Positions 15,861 through 24,582 of a stretch of 64,000 nucleotides of DNA are shown in pieces (the stretch's first letter is position 1; each line of letters begins with the position of its first letter). The stretch covers positions 6,118,001 through 6,182,000 of the forward strand of contig NZ_CP023701.1 in assembly GCF_008704535.1 (NCBI RefSeq), given 5' to 3'. The notes under the pieces were generated by a model, which made no database searches, had not been told where the DNA came from, and saw nothing but the letters and a program-made list of their open reading frames with translations. This DNA is from Streptomyces subrutilus. GTDB lineage: Bacteria; Actinomycetota; Actinomycetes; Streptomycetales; Streptomycetaceae. Position numbers and translations under genes: made by a program.

Positions 15861-15894
15861 GAGGACCCGGTGGCCGCCGGGCCACCGGGTCCTC
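15861..15894 (-). terminator. Intrinsic terminator of the chitinase gene
   Basis: Perfect 14-bp arms, GAGGACCCGGTGGC and GCCACCGGGTCCTC, extend by one C:G pair to leave a GCCG loop. The hairpin lies about 80 bases beyond the chitinase stop and separates it from the sigma factor gene on the same strand. No gene lies in 15786-15972. Confidence 0.85.
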
Positions 15895-15972
15895 ACGTGT
15901 TCCAGGGGACGTCACGCCCGATCAGGAGAGATCAGGAAGGATCAAGCGTGATCGGGGGGAGGTCGAGGGAGG

Positions 15973-18354
15973 TCAGCAGGCTCCCTGGTCCTTCCAGACG
16001 CCCCACTCACCCGTGGTGCCGGGTGCCTGGTTCTGCGTCCACCACTGGGCCTTCCACGTGCGGCCCTGGTGGGAGACGAGGTTCCCGCTGTTGTAGACCT
16101 GGCCGGCCACGTACGCCGGGGCGGTGCAGGTGCCGCCCGGAGGCGTCGTCGGCGGGGTCGTGGGGGGCGTGGTCGGGGGAGTGGTGGGCGGGGTGGTCGG
16201 GGGCGTCGTCGGCGGGGTGGTCGGCGGCGCCGTGGTGCCGGGCTGGACCAGGGTGGTGCCGCGGCCCAGGTCGCCGGCGAGGGCGTAGGTGGTGCCGGAG
16301 ATGTTCACCGTCCAGTTGGAGGGCGTGGTCACCGGGAGGTAGTAGTTGAAGGCGAGGTCGACCGAGGCGCCCGGGGCCAGTGTCTGCCAGGCCGGGAGCT
16401 TCAGGGAGACCCGGTGGAAGTCGCCCTTGAGACCGCCGACGTTGCTGCCGGTGTGGTCGCTGCTGATCACCTTGGTGCCGAAGCCGGACTGGTCCGAGGC
16501 GTTGCCCGGGGCCGAGGTGCCGTAGTCGAACTGGAACTCCGTGCCGCCCGGCAGGGTGGCCTGGGTGTTGTTGGTGATCTTGACCTTCGGGGTGATCGGG
16601 TAGTTGGAGTCGCCCAGCTTGAACTCGGTGAACTCCGTCTTGATGTCCACGGCCTGGGTCGGCAGCGCCTTGTTGGACTTCTTCGCGCCGTACGGGGCGG
16701 CCGCCTTGAACTTGTCGTACATCAGCGAGGTGAGCGTGTCGCCCATCTCGTACTGGCCCTTGGCGGCGTTCCAGCCGTAGTCGCCGGCCATTTCCCAGAC
16801 CATGGTGCCGCCGATGCCGCGGTTGACCACGTAGTCGGCCTTGGCGGCGACGGACTGCTCGTCCTCGGTGGAGAGGAAGACCTTCTTCTGCGCGTTCCAC
16901 AGCCACGGGGCGACCAGGGTCGCGTCGTACTTGCGGACGTAGGTGCCGGTCAGCGTGGTGTTCGCGGGGAAGCCGTACTTGGTGACGTAGTCGCCGACGA
17001 TCCCCTTCTCCAGGTTCTTGGCGTGCCACATCGGGTTGGAGCCCGCCGGCGACTCGACGCCGTTGGTGTCCTTGTCGTGCCACAGGTTGTCGATGCCGAC
17101 CGCGCCGTCACCGCACTTGGTCAGGCCCGCGCCGGCCGGGCAGGTGGCCGCGGAGGCCTTGCCCCACAGGCCGTCGGTGCCGCCCTGGACGTTCTTGTGG
17201 CCGCGGGTGTAGTACGGCAGGCCGATGTTGATGCGGCCGGCCGGCATGGAGCCGCGGAAGTAGTGGTAGGCCCAGTCGGTGTTGAGGTAGCCGACACCGC
17301 CGTACTGGGAGCTGCCGTAGACGTTGGCGGCGGCCAGCTCGGCGTCCTTGCCGTCGTCGAAGAGCGAGGCGTTCGGGCCGACGTACTCGTTCCAGGCGCC
17401 GTGCAGGTCGTAGGACATGATGTTGACGTAGTCCAGATACTTCTGCATCTGGAAGGTCTCCATGCCGCGCAGCAGGTAGCCGGAGGAGGGGGCGGCGACG
17501 GTGAGCAGGTAGTGCTTGCCGTCCGCGGCGCCCGCGCGGTCGAGCTTCTCGCGCAGCGACTTCATGAGGGCGTCGTAGCCCTTGACGAGGCCCGCGCGGC
17601 GGGCGTTGGCCAGCTGCCAGTCGAGCGGGTTGCCGGCGTCCTTCATCGTGGTCGGGTACTCGTAGTCGATGTCGACGCCGTTGAACCCGTACTTGCGGAT
17701 GAACTCGACGGAGGAGTTCGCGAAGGTGTCGATGCCGGCCTGGTTCACCGAGCCGTCGGCGTTGGTGGCCATGGAGTAGAAGCCGCCGGAGTTGACCCGG
17801 TTGCCGTCGTCGCCGAAGTAGCCGCCGGTCTCGGCCCAGCCGCCCACCGAGATGAGCGTCTTGACGTTCGGGTACTGCTTCTTGAACTTCGTCAGCTGGT
17901 TGAAGTGGCCCTTGTAGGGCAGCGAGGGGTCCATTTCGGCGCCGGCGACGCCCGGCCAGGTCATCCCGGTGGCGGCGTTGTTGGCGTTGTCGGTGCCGAC
18001 GGAGATCTTGTTGTCGGAACCGACGTGCGCGAAGGCGTAGTTGATGTGGGTGATCTTCGACCACGGGATGTTGTTGGCGAGGTAGGCGGGGGTGCCGTCC
18101 TTGCCGGTGCGCCAGCCGGTGAAGTAGCCGATGACGCGGCGCTGGTGGTCGGCGCCCATCTTCTCGCGGCCCTCGGAGTCGTAGACCGAGCAGTACGGCA
18201 CGTCGACGCCGGCGGTCTTGTACAGCCCGTCCGGGCGACAGGTCTCGTTGTCGGCGGCGTGGGAGACGCCGGTCGAGAGCCCGGCGACCAGCAGTCCGGC
18301 GATGGTGGCGCCGGATGCCAGGAGCATCGCTCTCGTGCGTGTGGGGGACGGCAT
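15973..18354 (-). CDS. Secreted GH18 chitinase with a C-terminal chitin-binding module
   Basis: A 793-residue secreted protein. A signal peptide (about 1-33, ending SHA-AD) is followed by a GH18 barrel whose catalytic motif reads NGVDIDYE, with Asp228, Asp230 and the acid/base Glu232. The first Asp of the usual DxxDxDxE is Asn225, a variant seen in some bacterial GH18 enzymes. A beta-sandwich follows (about 580-700), then a threonine-proline linker of TTPP repeats, and a C-terminal CBM5/12-type module (YVAGQVYNSGNLVSHQGRTW...WWTQNQ). It should hydrolyse chitin outside the cell. CAGGAGG precedes the ATG at 18354, and the promoter carries two chitinase-type direct repeats. Confidence 0.95.
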   Translation of the reverse strand: MPSPTRTRAMLLASGATIAGLLVAGLSTGVSHAADNETCRPDGLYKTAGVDVPYCSVYDSEGREKMGADHQRRVIGYFTGWRTGKDGTPAYLANNIPWSKITHINYAFAHVGSDNKISVGTDNANNAATGMTWPGVAGAEMDPSLPYKGHFNQLTKFKKQYPNVKTLISVGGWAETGGYFGDDGNRVNSGGFYSMATNADGSVNQAGIDTFANSSVEFIRKYGFNGVDIDYEYPTTMKDAGNPLDWQLANARRAGLVKGYDALMKSLREKLDRAGAADGKHYLLTVAAPSSGYLLRGMETFQMQKYLDYVNIMSYDLHGAWNEYVGPNASLFDDGKDAELAAANVYGSSQYGGVGYLNTDWAYHYFRGSMPAGRINIGLPYYTRGHKNVQGGTDGLWGKASAATCPAGAGLTKCGDGAVGIDNLWHDKDTNGVESPAGSNPMWHAKNLEKGIVGDYVTKYGFPANTTLTGTYVRKYDATLVAPWLWNAQKKVFLSTEDEQSVAAKADYVVNRGIGGTMVWEMAGDYGWNAAKGQYEMGDTLTSLMYDKFKAAAPYGAKKSNKALPTQAVDIKTEFTEFKLGDSNYPITPKVKITNNTQATLPGGTEFQFDYGTSAPGNASDQSGFGTKVISSDHTGSNVGGLKGDFHRVSLKLPAWQTLAPGASVDLAFNYYLPVTTPSNWTVNISGTTYALAGDLGRGTTLVQPGTTAPPTTPPTTPPTTPPTTPPTTPPTTPPTTPPGGTCTAPAYVAGQVYNSGNLVSHQGRTWKAQWWTQNQAPGTTGEWGVWKDQGAC

Positions 18355-18484
18355 GGTGCCTCCTGGGGAGGGGAGGATGGCAGGACACGGATCGACACAA
18401 CATGCGGAAATGTGAAGCGTGTTGGCCCGTGACGTGCGCACATCTGACGGGCTGTTCCCGGGGAAGATGAAGGGAACGTTAAGA

Positions 18485-18518
18485 GGACTAGACCAACCCG
18501 TCAATAGGTCTGGACCAA
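18485..18518 (-). promoter_or_regulatory. Chitinase-type direct repeats (candidate DasR-like operator)
   Basis: On the minus strand TTGGTCCAGACC and TTGGTCTAGTCC form a direct repeat with a 22-base start-to-start distance, two helical turns. They match the 12-base repeats described in Streptomyces chitinase promoters and resemble the DasR element TGGTCTAGACCA. They lie about 130 bases before the chitinase start and imply induction by chitin and control by N-acetylglucosamine. Confidence 0.75.
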
Positions 18519-18560
18519 CCCCGACCCCAGCGGAGGCCCTTCGTCCGCTCACCGGACGCC

Positions 18561-18610
18561 GTCCGCCCTCCGCGTCCGCCCTCCGCGTCCGCCCCCGCGT
18601 CCGCCCTCGC
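18561..18610. repeat. Tandem 13-base repeat GTCCGCCCTCCGC
   Basis: About four copies, two exact (18561-18573 and 18574-18586) and two diverged, lie in the 355-base divergent space between the chitinase and riboflavin genes. The rest of that space (18355-18709) holds the chitinase repeats at 18485 and, by inference, the rib promoter, but no gene. Confidence 0.65.
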
Positions 18611-18709
18611 ACTCGGGGCCGCCCCCACTCCCTGTGTGACCCAGGCCACACACCGTCACCCGCATGGCCGCCGATCACCCGTGGCAGACTGGCTTCAGTA
18701 CCAGTAGCA

Positions 18710-18836
18710 GCGCACTCCGGGGTCGGTGTAATTCCGAACCGGCGGTTATAGTCCGCGACCCGTCCGCAGCCAGCGGCCGGTTGACCAGGTGAGATTCCTG
18801 GACCGACGGTTAAAGTCCGGATGGGAGGCAGTGCGC
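18710..18836 (+). promoter_or_regulatory. FMN riboswitch (RFN element)
   Basis: The conserved RFN blocks appear in order: GGGTCGGTG with AATTCCGAACCGGCGGT, then AGTCCGCGACCC, a variable P3-P4 arm, GGTTGACCAGGTG with ATTCCTGGACCGACGGTTAAAGTC closing P5-P6, and GGATGGGAG. Helix P1 forms from GCGCACT (18710-18716) and AGTGCGC (18830-18836). The 170 bases to ribD hold hairpins at 18879-18896 and 18953-18969, the latter 27 bases before the AGGAGG ribosome site. Either could belong to the expression platform. FMN binding should shut off the rib operon. Confidence 0.95.
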
Positions 18837-19006
18837 GGCGGGCCAGTCACCGGTACGCCGCCGTCGGCGGTTCGTCGTCGCATCCCCGTGGATGCGTGCG
18901 ACCGGACCGTTCTTCCGGCCTCGGCGTCCCCGCGTGTGCCGGACCGCTCCATCTGTCGTTTCCCGACAGGCCCCGGAGTCCGTGCCCGATGTGGCAGGAG
19001 GACCCG

Positions 19007-20116
19007 GTGGCGACACACGCCGCGCACACAGCACCCGACGCGGACACCCGCGCCATGCGCCGAGCCGTCGAGCTCGCCGCCCGCGGCCTCGGCTCCACCA
19101 GCCCCAACCCCGTCGTCGGCTGCGTCCTCACCGACCCCGCCGGCACCGTCGTCGGCGAAGGCTGGCACGAGCGGGCCGGCGGCCCGCACGCCGAGGTGCA
19201 CGCCCTGCGCGCCGCGGCCGGCGCCGCCCGCGGCGGCACCGCCTACGTCACCCTCGAACCCTGCGACCACACCGGCCGCACCGGCCCCTGCTCCCGCGCC
19301 CTCGTCGACGCCGGCGTCGCCCGGGTCGTCTACGCCGTCCCCGACCCCACCCCGCAGGCCCGCGGCGGCGCCGACACCCTGCGCGAGGCCGGGATCGCCA
19401 CCGAGTGCGGGCTGCTCGCGGCGGAGGCCGAGGCCGGCAACGCCGCCTGGCTGACCTCCGTACGCCGCGGCCGGCCGTACGTCCTGTGGAAGTACGCCGC
19501 CACCCTCGACGGCCGCGTCGCCGCCGCCGACGGCACCAGCCGCTGGATCAGCTCCGCCGAGTCCCGCGCCGACGTCCACCGGCTGCGCGCCGAGGCCGAC
19601 GCCGTCCTCGTCGGCTCCGGAACCCTGCGCGCCGACGACCCGCACCTCGCGGTCCGCGGCGCCGAGGACGCCCGCCAGCCGCTGCGCGTCGTCCTCGACA
19701 CCCGTGCCACGGTCCGCCCCGGCGCCCGCGTCCTGGACGGGGCCGCGCCGACCCTCGTCGCCGTCGCCGAGGACGCCGACACCGGCCACCTCGCCGGTGT
19801 GGACGTGGTCCGCCTCCCGTACGACGGGGACGGCCTCTCCGTGGCCGCGCTCCTCGGCGAACTGCACCGGCGCGCGATCCGCTCCGTGCTCCTCGAAGGC
19901 GGCCCCACCCTGGCCGGCGCCTTCGTCGCCGCGGGCGCCATCGACGAGGTCGTCGGCTACCTCGCCCCCGTCCTCCTCGGCGCGGGCCCCGCCGCCCTCG
20001 CCGACGCCGGCATCGGCACCCTCTCCGAGGCGCTCCGGCTGCGGATCACCCGCACCGACCGCATCGGCACCGACCTGCGCATCACCGCCGTCCCCACAGC
20101 CCCCAAGGAGCACTGA
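19007..20116 (+). CDS. ribD: Bifunctional riboflavin-specific deaminase/reductase
   Basis: A 369-residue two-domain enzyme. The deaminase domain (about 15-150) has the zinc site His61-Ala-Glu63 and Cys86/Cys95 in EPCDHTGRTGPC. The reductase domain (about 160-365) carries WKYAATLDGRVAAADGTSRW and the GGPTLAGAF nucleotide-binding loop. It performs the deamination and ribityl reduction steps after GTP ring opening. The start is GTG 19007, with AGGAGG at 18996-19001; an upstream in-frame ATG at 18821 would run into the riboswitch. ribE begins on the base after its stop, so translation is likely coupled. Confidence 0.96.
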   Translation: MATHAAHTAPDADTRAMRRAVELAARGLGSTSPNPVVGCVLTDPAGTVVGEGWHERAGGPHAEVHALRAAAGAARGGTAYVTLEPCDHTGRTGPCSRALVDAGVARVVYAVPDPTPQARGGADTLREAGIATECGLLAAEAEAGNAAWLTSVRRGRPYVLWKYAATLDGRVAAADGTSRWISSAESRADVHRLRAEADAVLVGSGTLRADDPHLAVRGAEDARQPLRVVLDTRATVRPGARVLDGAAPTLVAVAEDADTGHLAGVDVVRLPYDGDGLSVAALLGELHRRAIRSVLLEGGPTLAGAFVAAGAIDEVVGYLAPVLLGAGPAALADAGIGTLSEALRLRITRTDRIGTDLRITAVPTAPKEH

Positions 20117-20740
20117 GTGTTCACCGGAATCGTCGAAGAACTGGGCGAGGTCAGCGCCGTCGAGCAGCTCACGGAGGCCTCCCGCTTCCGCCTGCGCGGC
20201 CCCCTCGTCACCGAAGGCGCCCGGCACGGCGACTCCATCGCCGTCAACGGCGTCTGCCTGACCGTCGTGGAGAGCGCCGACGGCGAGTTCACCGCCGACG
20301 TCATGCGGGAGACCCTCGACCGCTCCAGCCTCGGCGCCCTCACCGCGGGCTCCAAGGTCAACCTGGAGCGCCCGATGGCCCTCGGCGGACGGCTCGGCGG
20401 CCACCTGGTCCAGGGGCACGTGGACGGCACCGGGACGATCCTCTCCCGCACCCCCTCCGAGCACTGGGAGCTCGTCAAGGTCGCCCTCCCCGGCACGCTC
20501 TCCCGCTACGTCGTCGAGAAGGGCTCCATCACGGTGGACGGGGTCAGCCTCACCGTGGTCGAGGCGGCCGCCGACTGGTTCACCATCAGCCTCATCCCCA
20601 CCACCCTCGCCCTCACCACCCTCGGCATCAAGCAGCCCGGAGACCCGGTCAACCTGGAGGTGGACGTCCTGGCGAAGTACGTCGAACGCCTGCTGGCCGC
20701 CGGCGTCGACCCGCTGACCGCGAAGGGAGCCGACCGGTGA
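20117..20740 (+). CDS. ribE: Riboflavin synthase alpha subunit
   Basis: A 207-residue protein made of two similar lumazine-binding barrels: MFTGIVEELGEV opens the first and LGGHLVQGHVDGTG the second. It dismutates two molecules of 6,7-dimethyl-8-ribityllumazine to riboflavin. GTG 20117 directly follows the ribD stop, with AAGGAG inside the end of ribD as its ribosome site. Its length is normal for the family. The next gene, ribM, overlaps its stop codon (GTGA), consistent with coupled translation. Confidence 0.95.
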   Translation: MFTGIVEELGEVSAVEQLTEASRFRLRGPLVTEGARHGDSIAVNGVCLTVVESADGEFTADVMRETLDRSSLGALTAGSKVNLERPMALGGRLGGHLVQGHVDGTGTILSRTPSEHWELVKVALPGTLSRYVVEKGSITVDGVSLTVVEAAADWFTISLIPTTLALTTLGIKQPGDPVNLEVDVLAKYVERLLAAGVDPLTAKGADR

Positions 20741-21390
20741 GCGCCCTGGACTGGCTCAACGCCCAGGCCTTCGAGGTCGTCGGCCAGAAGGTCATCTGGT
20801 CCGACATGATCGGCAACCTGATCGGCCTGGCCGCCCTCGCCCTCGGCTGGCGCCGCTCGATCTGGACCTGGCCCGCCCAGCTCCTCTCCGGCCTGATCCT
20901 CATCGCCGCCTACGCCTCCGCCCACCTCGCCGGCGGCGTCGGCAAGCAGCTGCTGGTCATCGGCGTCGCGGTGTGGGGCTGGCGCGCCTGGCAGCGCGGC
21001 CGCCGGCAGGCCCAGGACGGCTCCATCGCCGTCCGCACCGCCACCTGGAAGGAGCGCGGACTCCTCCTCGCCGGCGCCGTGCTCGGCACCCTCGCCGTCG
21101 GCGGCCTCTTCACGCTCTTCCCGGACCTCTCCTGGAGCCCGTGGGCGGACGCGTACATCTTCGTCGGCACCATCGTCGCGATGGTCGCCCAGGCCCGCGG
21201 CCTCGTCGAGTTCTGGTTCGCCTGGCTCCTCGTGGACCTGGTCGGCGTCCCCCTCGCCTTCACCAACGGACTCGCCTTCTCCGGGCTCGTCTACGTCGTC
21301 TACTTCGCCCTCGTGCTGTGGGGCGCCCACGACTGGTACCAGCGCGCTCGCCACACCCCCGCCCCGGCCATGGAAGGAGTAACGGCATGA
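20737..21390 (+). CDS. ribM: PnuC-family riboflavin transporter
   Basis: A 217-residue membrane protein with seven or so hydrophobic segments and PnuC-family features: the opening NLIGLAALALGWRRSIWTWP, WFAWLLVDLVGVPLAFTNGLAFSG, and the terminal VLWGAHDWYQR. PnuC proteins normally carry nicotinamide riboside, but the actinobacterial RibM/PnuX branch inside FMN-riboswitch operons transports riboflavin by facilitated diffusion. Its position between ribE and ribBA under the riboswitch is the basis for the name. GTG 20737 overlaps the ribE stop, and its own stop overlaps the ribBA start (ATGA). Confidence 0.88.
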   Translation: MSALDWLNAQAFEVVGQKVIWSDMIGNLIGLAALALGWRRSIWTWPAQLLSGLILIAAYASAHLAGGVGKQLLVIGVAVWGWRAWQRGRRQAQDGSIAVRTATWKERGLLLAGAVLGTLAVGGLFTLFPDLSWSPWADAYIFVGTIVAMVAQARGLVEFWFAWLLVDLVGVPLAFTNGLAFSGLVYVVYFALVLWGAHDWYQRARHTPAPAMEGVTA

Positions 21391-22700
21391 ACGCCCTCAA
21401 GACCCCCGGCAAGACCCCCCTCACGCCCGTGCCCGACGTCCCGGAAGAGCCCTTCCGTCTCGACCCGGTCGAGCAGGCCGTCCGCGACATCGCCGCCGGC
21501 CGGCCCGTCGTCGTCGTCGACGACGAGGACCGGGAGAACGAGGGCGACCTCGTCATCGCCGCCGAGAAGGCCACCCCCGAGATCATCGCCTTCATGATGA
21601 GCGAGTGCCGCGGCCTGATCTGCGCCCCCATGGAGGGGCCCGAGCTGGACCGCCTCGCCCTGCCCCAGATGGTCCAGCACAACACCGAGTCGATGCAGAC
21701 CGCCTTCACCGTCTCCGTCGACGCGAGCGGGGCCCACGGCGTCACCACCGGCATCTCCGCCGCCGACCGGGCCACCACCCTGCGGCTGCTCGCCGACGGC
21801 GCCGGCGAGGCCTCGGACTTCGTCCGCCCCGGCCACGTCTTCCCGCTGCGCGCCAAGCCCGGCGGCGTCCTGGTCCGCAACGGCCACACCGAGGCCGCCG
21901 TCGACCTCGCCCGCCTCGCGGGCCTGCGGCCGGCCGGCGCCATCGTGGAGATCGCCGGCGAGGACGGCGTCATGCTGCGCCTGCCCGAGCTGATCCCCTT
22001 CGCCCGCAAGCACGGTCTGACGATCATCTCCATCGAGGACCTCATCGCCTACCGCCGCTCCGCCGAGCCGACCGTCCGCCGCGAGGCCGAGGTCAGCCTG
22101 CCGACCGCCTTCGGCGACTTCACCGCGTACGGCTACCGCTCCGCCGTCGACGGCGTCGAGCACATCGCCCTCGTCCACGGCGAGGTCGGCGACGGCGAGG
22201 ACGTGCTGGTGCGCATGCACTCCGAGTGCCTCACCGGCGACATCTTCCAGTCCCAGCGCTGCGACTGCGGGCCCCAGCTGCACGCCTCGATGGAGCGCAT
22301 CCAGGCCGCCGGCCGCGGCGTCGTCGTCTACCTGCGCGGCCACGAGGGCCGCGGCATCGGACTGCTGTCCAAGCTGCGCGCGTACGAGCTCCAGGAGCGC
22401 GGCCGCGACACCCTCGACGCCAACCTCGAACTGGGCCTGCCCGCCGACGCCCGCGACTACGCGGCCGGCGCGCAGATCCTCGGCGACCTCGGCGTGCGCA
22501 GCGTGCGCCTGCTGACCAACAACCCCGAGAAGTCCGCGGCCCTCGTGCGCCACGGCGTCGAGGTCTCCGCGCGGGAACCGATGCCCGCCGAGGCGGGCGA
22601 GCACAATCTGCGGTACCTGCGCACCAAGCGCGACCGGATGGGGCACGACCTGCCCTGGCTGGACGGGGCGGCGGCCACCTCCGCCTGCGCCAACCAGTGA
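21387..22700 (+). CDS. ribBA: Bifunctional DHBP synthase / GTP cyclohydrolase II
   Basis: A 437-residue fusion. The N-terminal DHBP synthase domain (about 25-225) has the DDEDRENEGDL acidic loop and the GHVFPLRAKPGGVLVRNGHTEA block. The C-terminal GTP cyclohydrolase II domain holds the zinc-binding SECLTGDIFQSQRCDCG, with three cysteines, and RGHEGRGIGL. It supplies both precursors of lumazine: 3,4-dihydroxybutanone phosphate from ribulose 5-phosphate, and the pyrimidine from GTP. Both active sites look intact. The ATG at 21387 overlaps the ribM stop, with GGAGT upstream. Confidence 0.96.
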   Translation: MNALKTPGKTPLTPVPDVPEEPFRLDPVEQAVRDIAAGRPVVVVDDEDRENEGDLVIAAEKATPEIIAFMMSECRGLICAPMEGPELDRLALPQMVQHNTESMQTAFTVSVDASGAHGVTTGISAADRATTLRLLADGAGEASDFVRPGHVFPLRAKPGGVLVRNGHTEAAVDLARLAGLRPAGAIVEIAGEDGVMLRLPELIPFARKHGLTIISIEDLIAYRRSAEPTVRREAEVSLPTAFGDFTAYGYRSAVDGVEHIALVHGEVGDGEDVLVRMHSECLTGDIFQSQRCDCGPQLHASMERIQAAGRGVVVYLRGHEGRGIGLLSKLRAYELQERGRDTLDANLELGLPADARDYAAGAQILGDLGVRSVRLLTNNPEKSAALVRHGVEVSAREPMPAEAGEHNLRYLRTKRDRMGHDLPWLDGAAATSACANQ

Positions 22701-22797
22701 CCTCCCGCATCCCGTAGACCGCACGACCCGTACACCCCGTATCCCTACCCGTACACCCCGTACACCCGTACCCCACGAACCACCGAGGAGCAGAGCC

Positions 22798-23286
22798 GTG
22801 AGCGGCAAGGGCGCACCCGAACTGAGCGTGAAGAACTGCGGAGACCTGCGCGTCGCCGTGATCGCGGCCCAGTGGCACGAGAAGGTCATGGACGGACTGG
22901 TCGACGGCGCCCTGCGCGCCCTGCACGAGCTGGGCATCGACGAGCCCACCCTGCTCCGCGTCCCCGGCAGCTTCGAGCTCCCGGTCGTGGCGAAGGTACT
23001 CGCCGGTCGCGGCTACGATGCCATCGTCGCCCTCGGAGTGGTCATCCGCGGCGGCACCCCGCACTTCGACTACGTCTGCCAGGGCGTCACCCAAGGCCTG
23101 GTACAGGTGTCGATCGACACCGGAGTCCCCGTCGGCTTCGGCGTCCTGACCTGCGACAACGACGAGCAGGCACTGGACCGTGCCGGGCTTGAGGGGTCGA
23201 ACGAGGACAAGGGGCACGAAGCGGTCACCGCCGCCGTCTCCACCGCCATGACCCTGCGCACCGTCAGCGAACCCTGGCGCCAGTAG
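22798..23286 (+). CDS. ribH: 6,7-dimethyl-8-ribityllumazine synthase
   Basis: A 162-residue lumazine synthase with the usual landmarks: VIAAQWHEKVMDGLVDGA (substrate loop), RVPGSFELPVVAKVL, ALGVVIRGGTPHFDYVC with the catalytic His, and GVLTCDNDEQALDRAG. It condenses the RibD product with dihydroxybutanone phosphate, normally as a 60-mer or pentamer. GTG 22798 has GAGGAG upstream. The 97-base spacer after ribBA is filled with imperfect CCCGTACACC repeats, an oddity that may affect expression but leaves ribH within the same operon direction. Confidence 0.96.
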   Translation: MSGKGAPELSVKNCGDLRVAVIAAQWHEKVMDGLVDGALRALHELGIDEPTLLRVPGSFELPVVAKVLAGRGYDAIVALGVVIRGGTPHFDYVCQGVTQGLVQVSIDTGVPVGFGVLTCDNDEQALDRAGLEGSNEDKGHEAVTAAVSTAMTLRTVSEPWRQ

Positions 23287-23318
23287 ACGGCGCGCCACCC
23301 CGTATTCTGAGGACCATC

Positions 23319-23600
23319 ATGGCGAACAAACCCTCCAAGAGCTTCGAAGAGCTCTTCACCGAGCTCCAGCTCAAGGCCGCCAACGGCGACCCCGGCTCCT
23401 CCCGTACCGCCGAGCTCGTGGGCAAGGGCGTCCATGCCATCGGCAAGAAGGTCGTCGAGGAGGCCGCCGAGGTCTGGATGGCCGCCGAGTACGAGAGCAA
23501 GGACGCCGCCGCCGAGGAGATCTCCCAGCTGCTCTACCACGTCCAGGTGATGATGGTGGCCCGCGGGATCTCCCTCGACGACGTCTACGCGCACCTCTAG
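23319..23600 (+). CDS. hisE: Phosphoribosyl-ATP pyrophosphohydrolase
   Basis: A 93-residue stand-alone HisE of the MazG-like all-helical fold. KKVVEEAAEVWMAAE supplies the conserved metal-binding Glu residues, and EEISQLLYHVQVMMVARG follows. It removes pyrophosphate from phosphoribosyl-ATP, the second step of histidine synthesis. It lies 32 bases after ribH and 74 before hisG, so it probably belongs to the rib transcript as well as the his pathway, a pairing typical of Streptomyces. Confidence 0.95.
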   Translation: MANKPSKSFEELFTELQLKAANGDPGSSRTAELVGKGVHAIGKKVVEEAAEVWMAAEYESKDAAAEEISQLLYHVQVMMVARGISLDDVYAHL

Positions 23601-23674
23601 GCCGGAGCCCGGCGCGGCCACCGCGCGCACCGCCCCCGCACACCCTTTCGCACCTACGCACCAAAGGAAGCCCC

Positions 23675-24523
23675 ATGCTGCGCATCGCCGTCCCCAACAA
23701 GGGTTCACTCTCCGGACCGGCGTCGGCGATGCTCCATGAGGCCGGCTACCGCCAGCGCAAGGAGTCCAAGGAACTCGTCACGGTCGACCCCGACAACGAC
23801 GTCGAGTTCTTCTACCTCCGCCCGAAGGACATCGCGATCTACGTCGCGTCGGGCAAGCTCGACATCGGCATCACCGGCCGCGACCTGCTGCTCGACTCGG
23901 GGGCCAACGCCGAGGAGATCCTGCCGCTGAACTTCGGCCGGTCCACCTTCCGCTACGCCACCAAGCCCGGCACCGCGAACGGCCCCGAGGACTTCGGCGG
24001 CATGACGATCGCCACCTCCTACGAGGGGATCGTCGCCAAGCACCTCGCCGAACTCGGCGTCGACGCCTCCGTCGTCCACCTGGACGGCGCGGTCGAGACC
24101 GCCATCGAGCTCGGCGTCGCCCAGATCATCGCGGACGTCGTCGAGACCGGCACCAGCCTGCGCAACGCCGGCCTGGAGGTCATCGGCGAGCCGATCCTCC
24201 AGTCCGAGGCGGCCGTCATCCGCCGCACCGGAGCGGCCTCCGACGACCCCAAGGTCGCCCAGTTCCTGCGCCGCCTCCAGGGCGTCCTGGTGGCCCGCAG
24301 CTACGTGATGATGGACTACGACTGCCGCGCCGAACACCTGGAGCGCGCCGTGGCCCTCACCCCGGGCCTGGAGTCGCCGACCATCTCCCCGCTGCACAAC
24401 GAGGGCTGGGTCGCGGTCCGCGCGATGGTCCCGGCCAAGGAGGCCCAGCGGATCATGGACGACCTGTACGAGCTCGGCGCGCGCGCGATCCTCACCACCT
24501 CGATCCACGCCTGCCGCCTCTGA
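23675..24523 (+). CDS. hisG: ATP phosphoribosyltransferase (long form)
   Basis: A 282-residue long-form HisG. It opens LRIAVPNKGSLSGPA and has the DIGITGRDLLLDSGA block, then LIADVVETGTSLRNAGLE as the PRPP-binding loop, and a C-terminal regulatory domain (about 205-282, GVLVARSYVMMDYDC to the end) that permits histidine feedback without HisZ. It couples ATP and PRPP in the first, committed step of histidine synthesis. AAAGGAAG precedes the ATG at 23675. Together with hisE it forms a two-gene his pair at the end of the riboflavin operon. Confidence 0.96.
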   Translation: MLRIAVPNKGSLSGPASAMLHEAGYRQRKESKELVTVDPDNDVEFFYLRPKDIAIYVASGKLDIGITGRDLLLDSGANAEEILPLNFGRSTFRYATKPGTANGPEDFGGMTIATSYEGIVAKHLAELGVDASVVHLDGAVETAIELGVAQIIADVVETGTSLRNAGLEVIGEPILQSEAAVIRRTGAASDDPKVAQFLRRLQGVLVARSYVMMDYDCRAEHLERAVALTPGLESPTISPLHNEGWVAVRAMVPAKEAQRIMDDLYELGARAILTTSIHACRL

Positions 24524-24582
24524 CGGAGCCGTCCCCGGCGCCGCCGTCCCGACCCCTTCTCGCAGAACCGAGCAGCCCCACC

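Noticed and set aside
16139..16233. Repeat array inside the chitinase gene
   Set aside because: It encodes the in-frame TTPP linker and is not an independent element.
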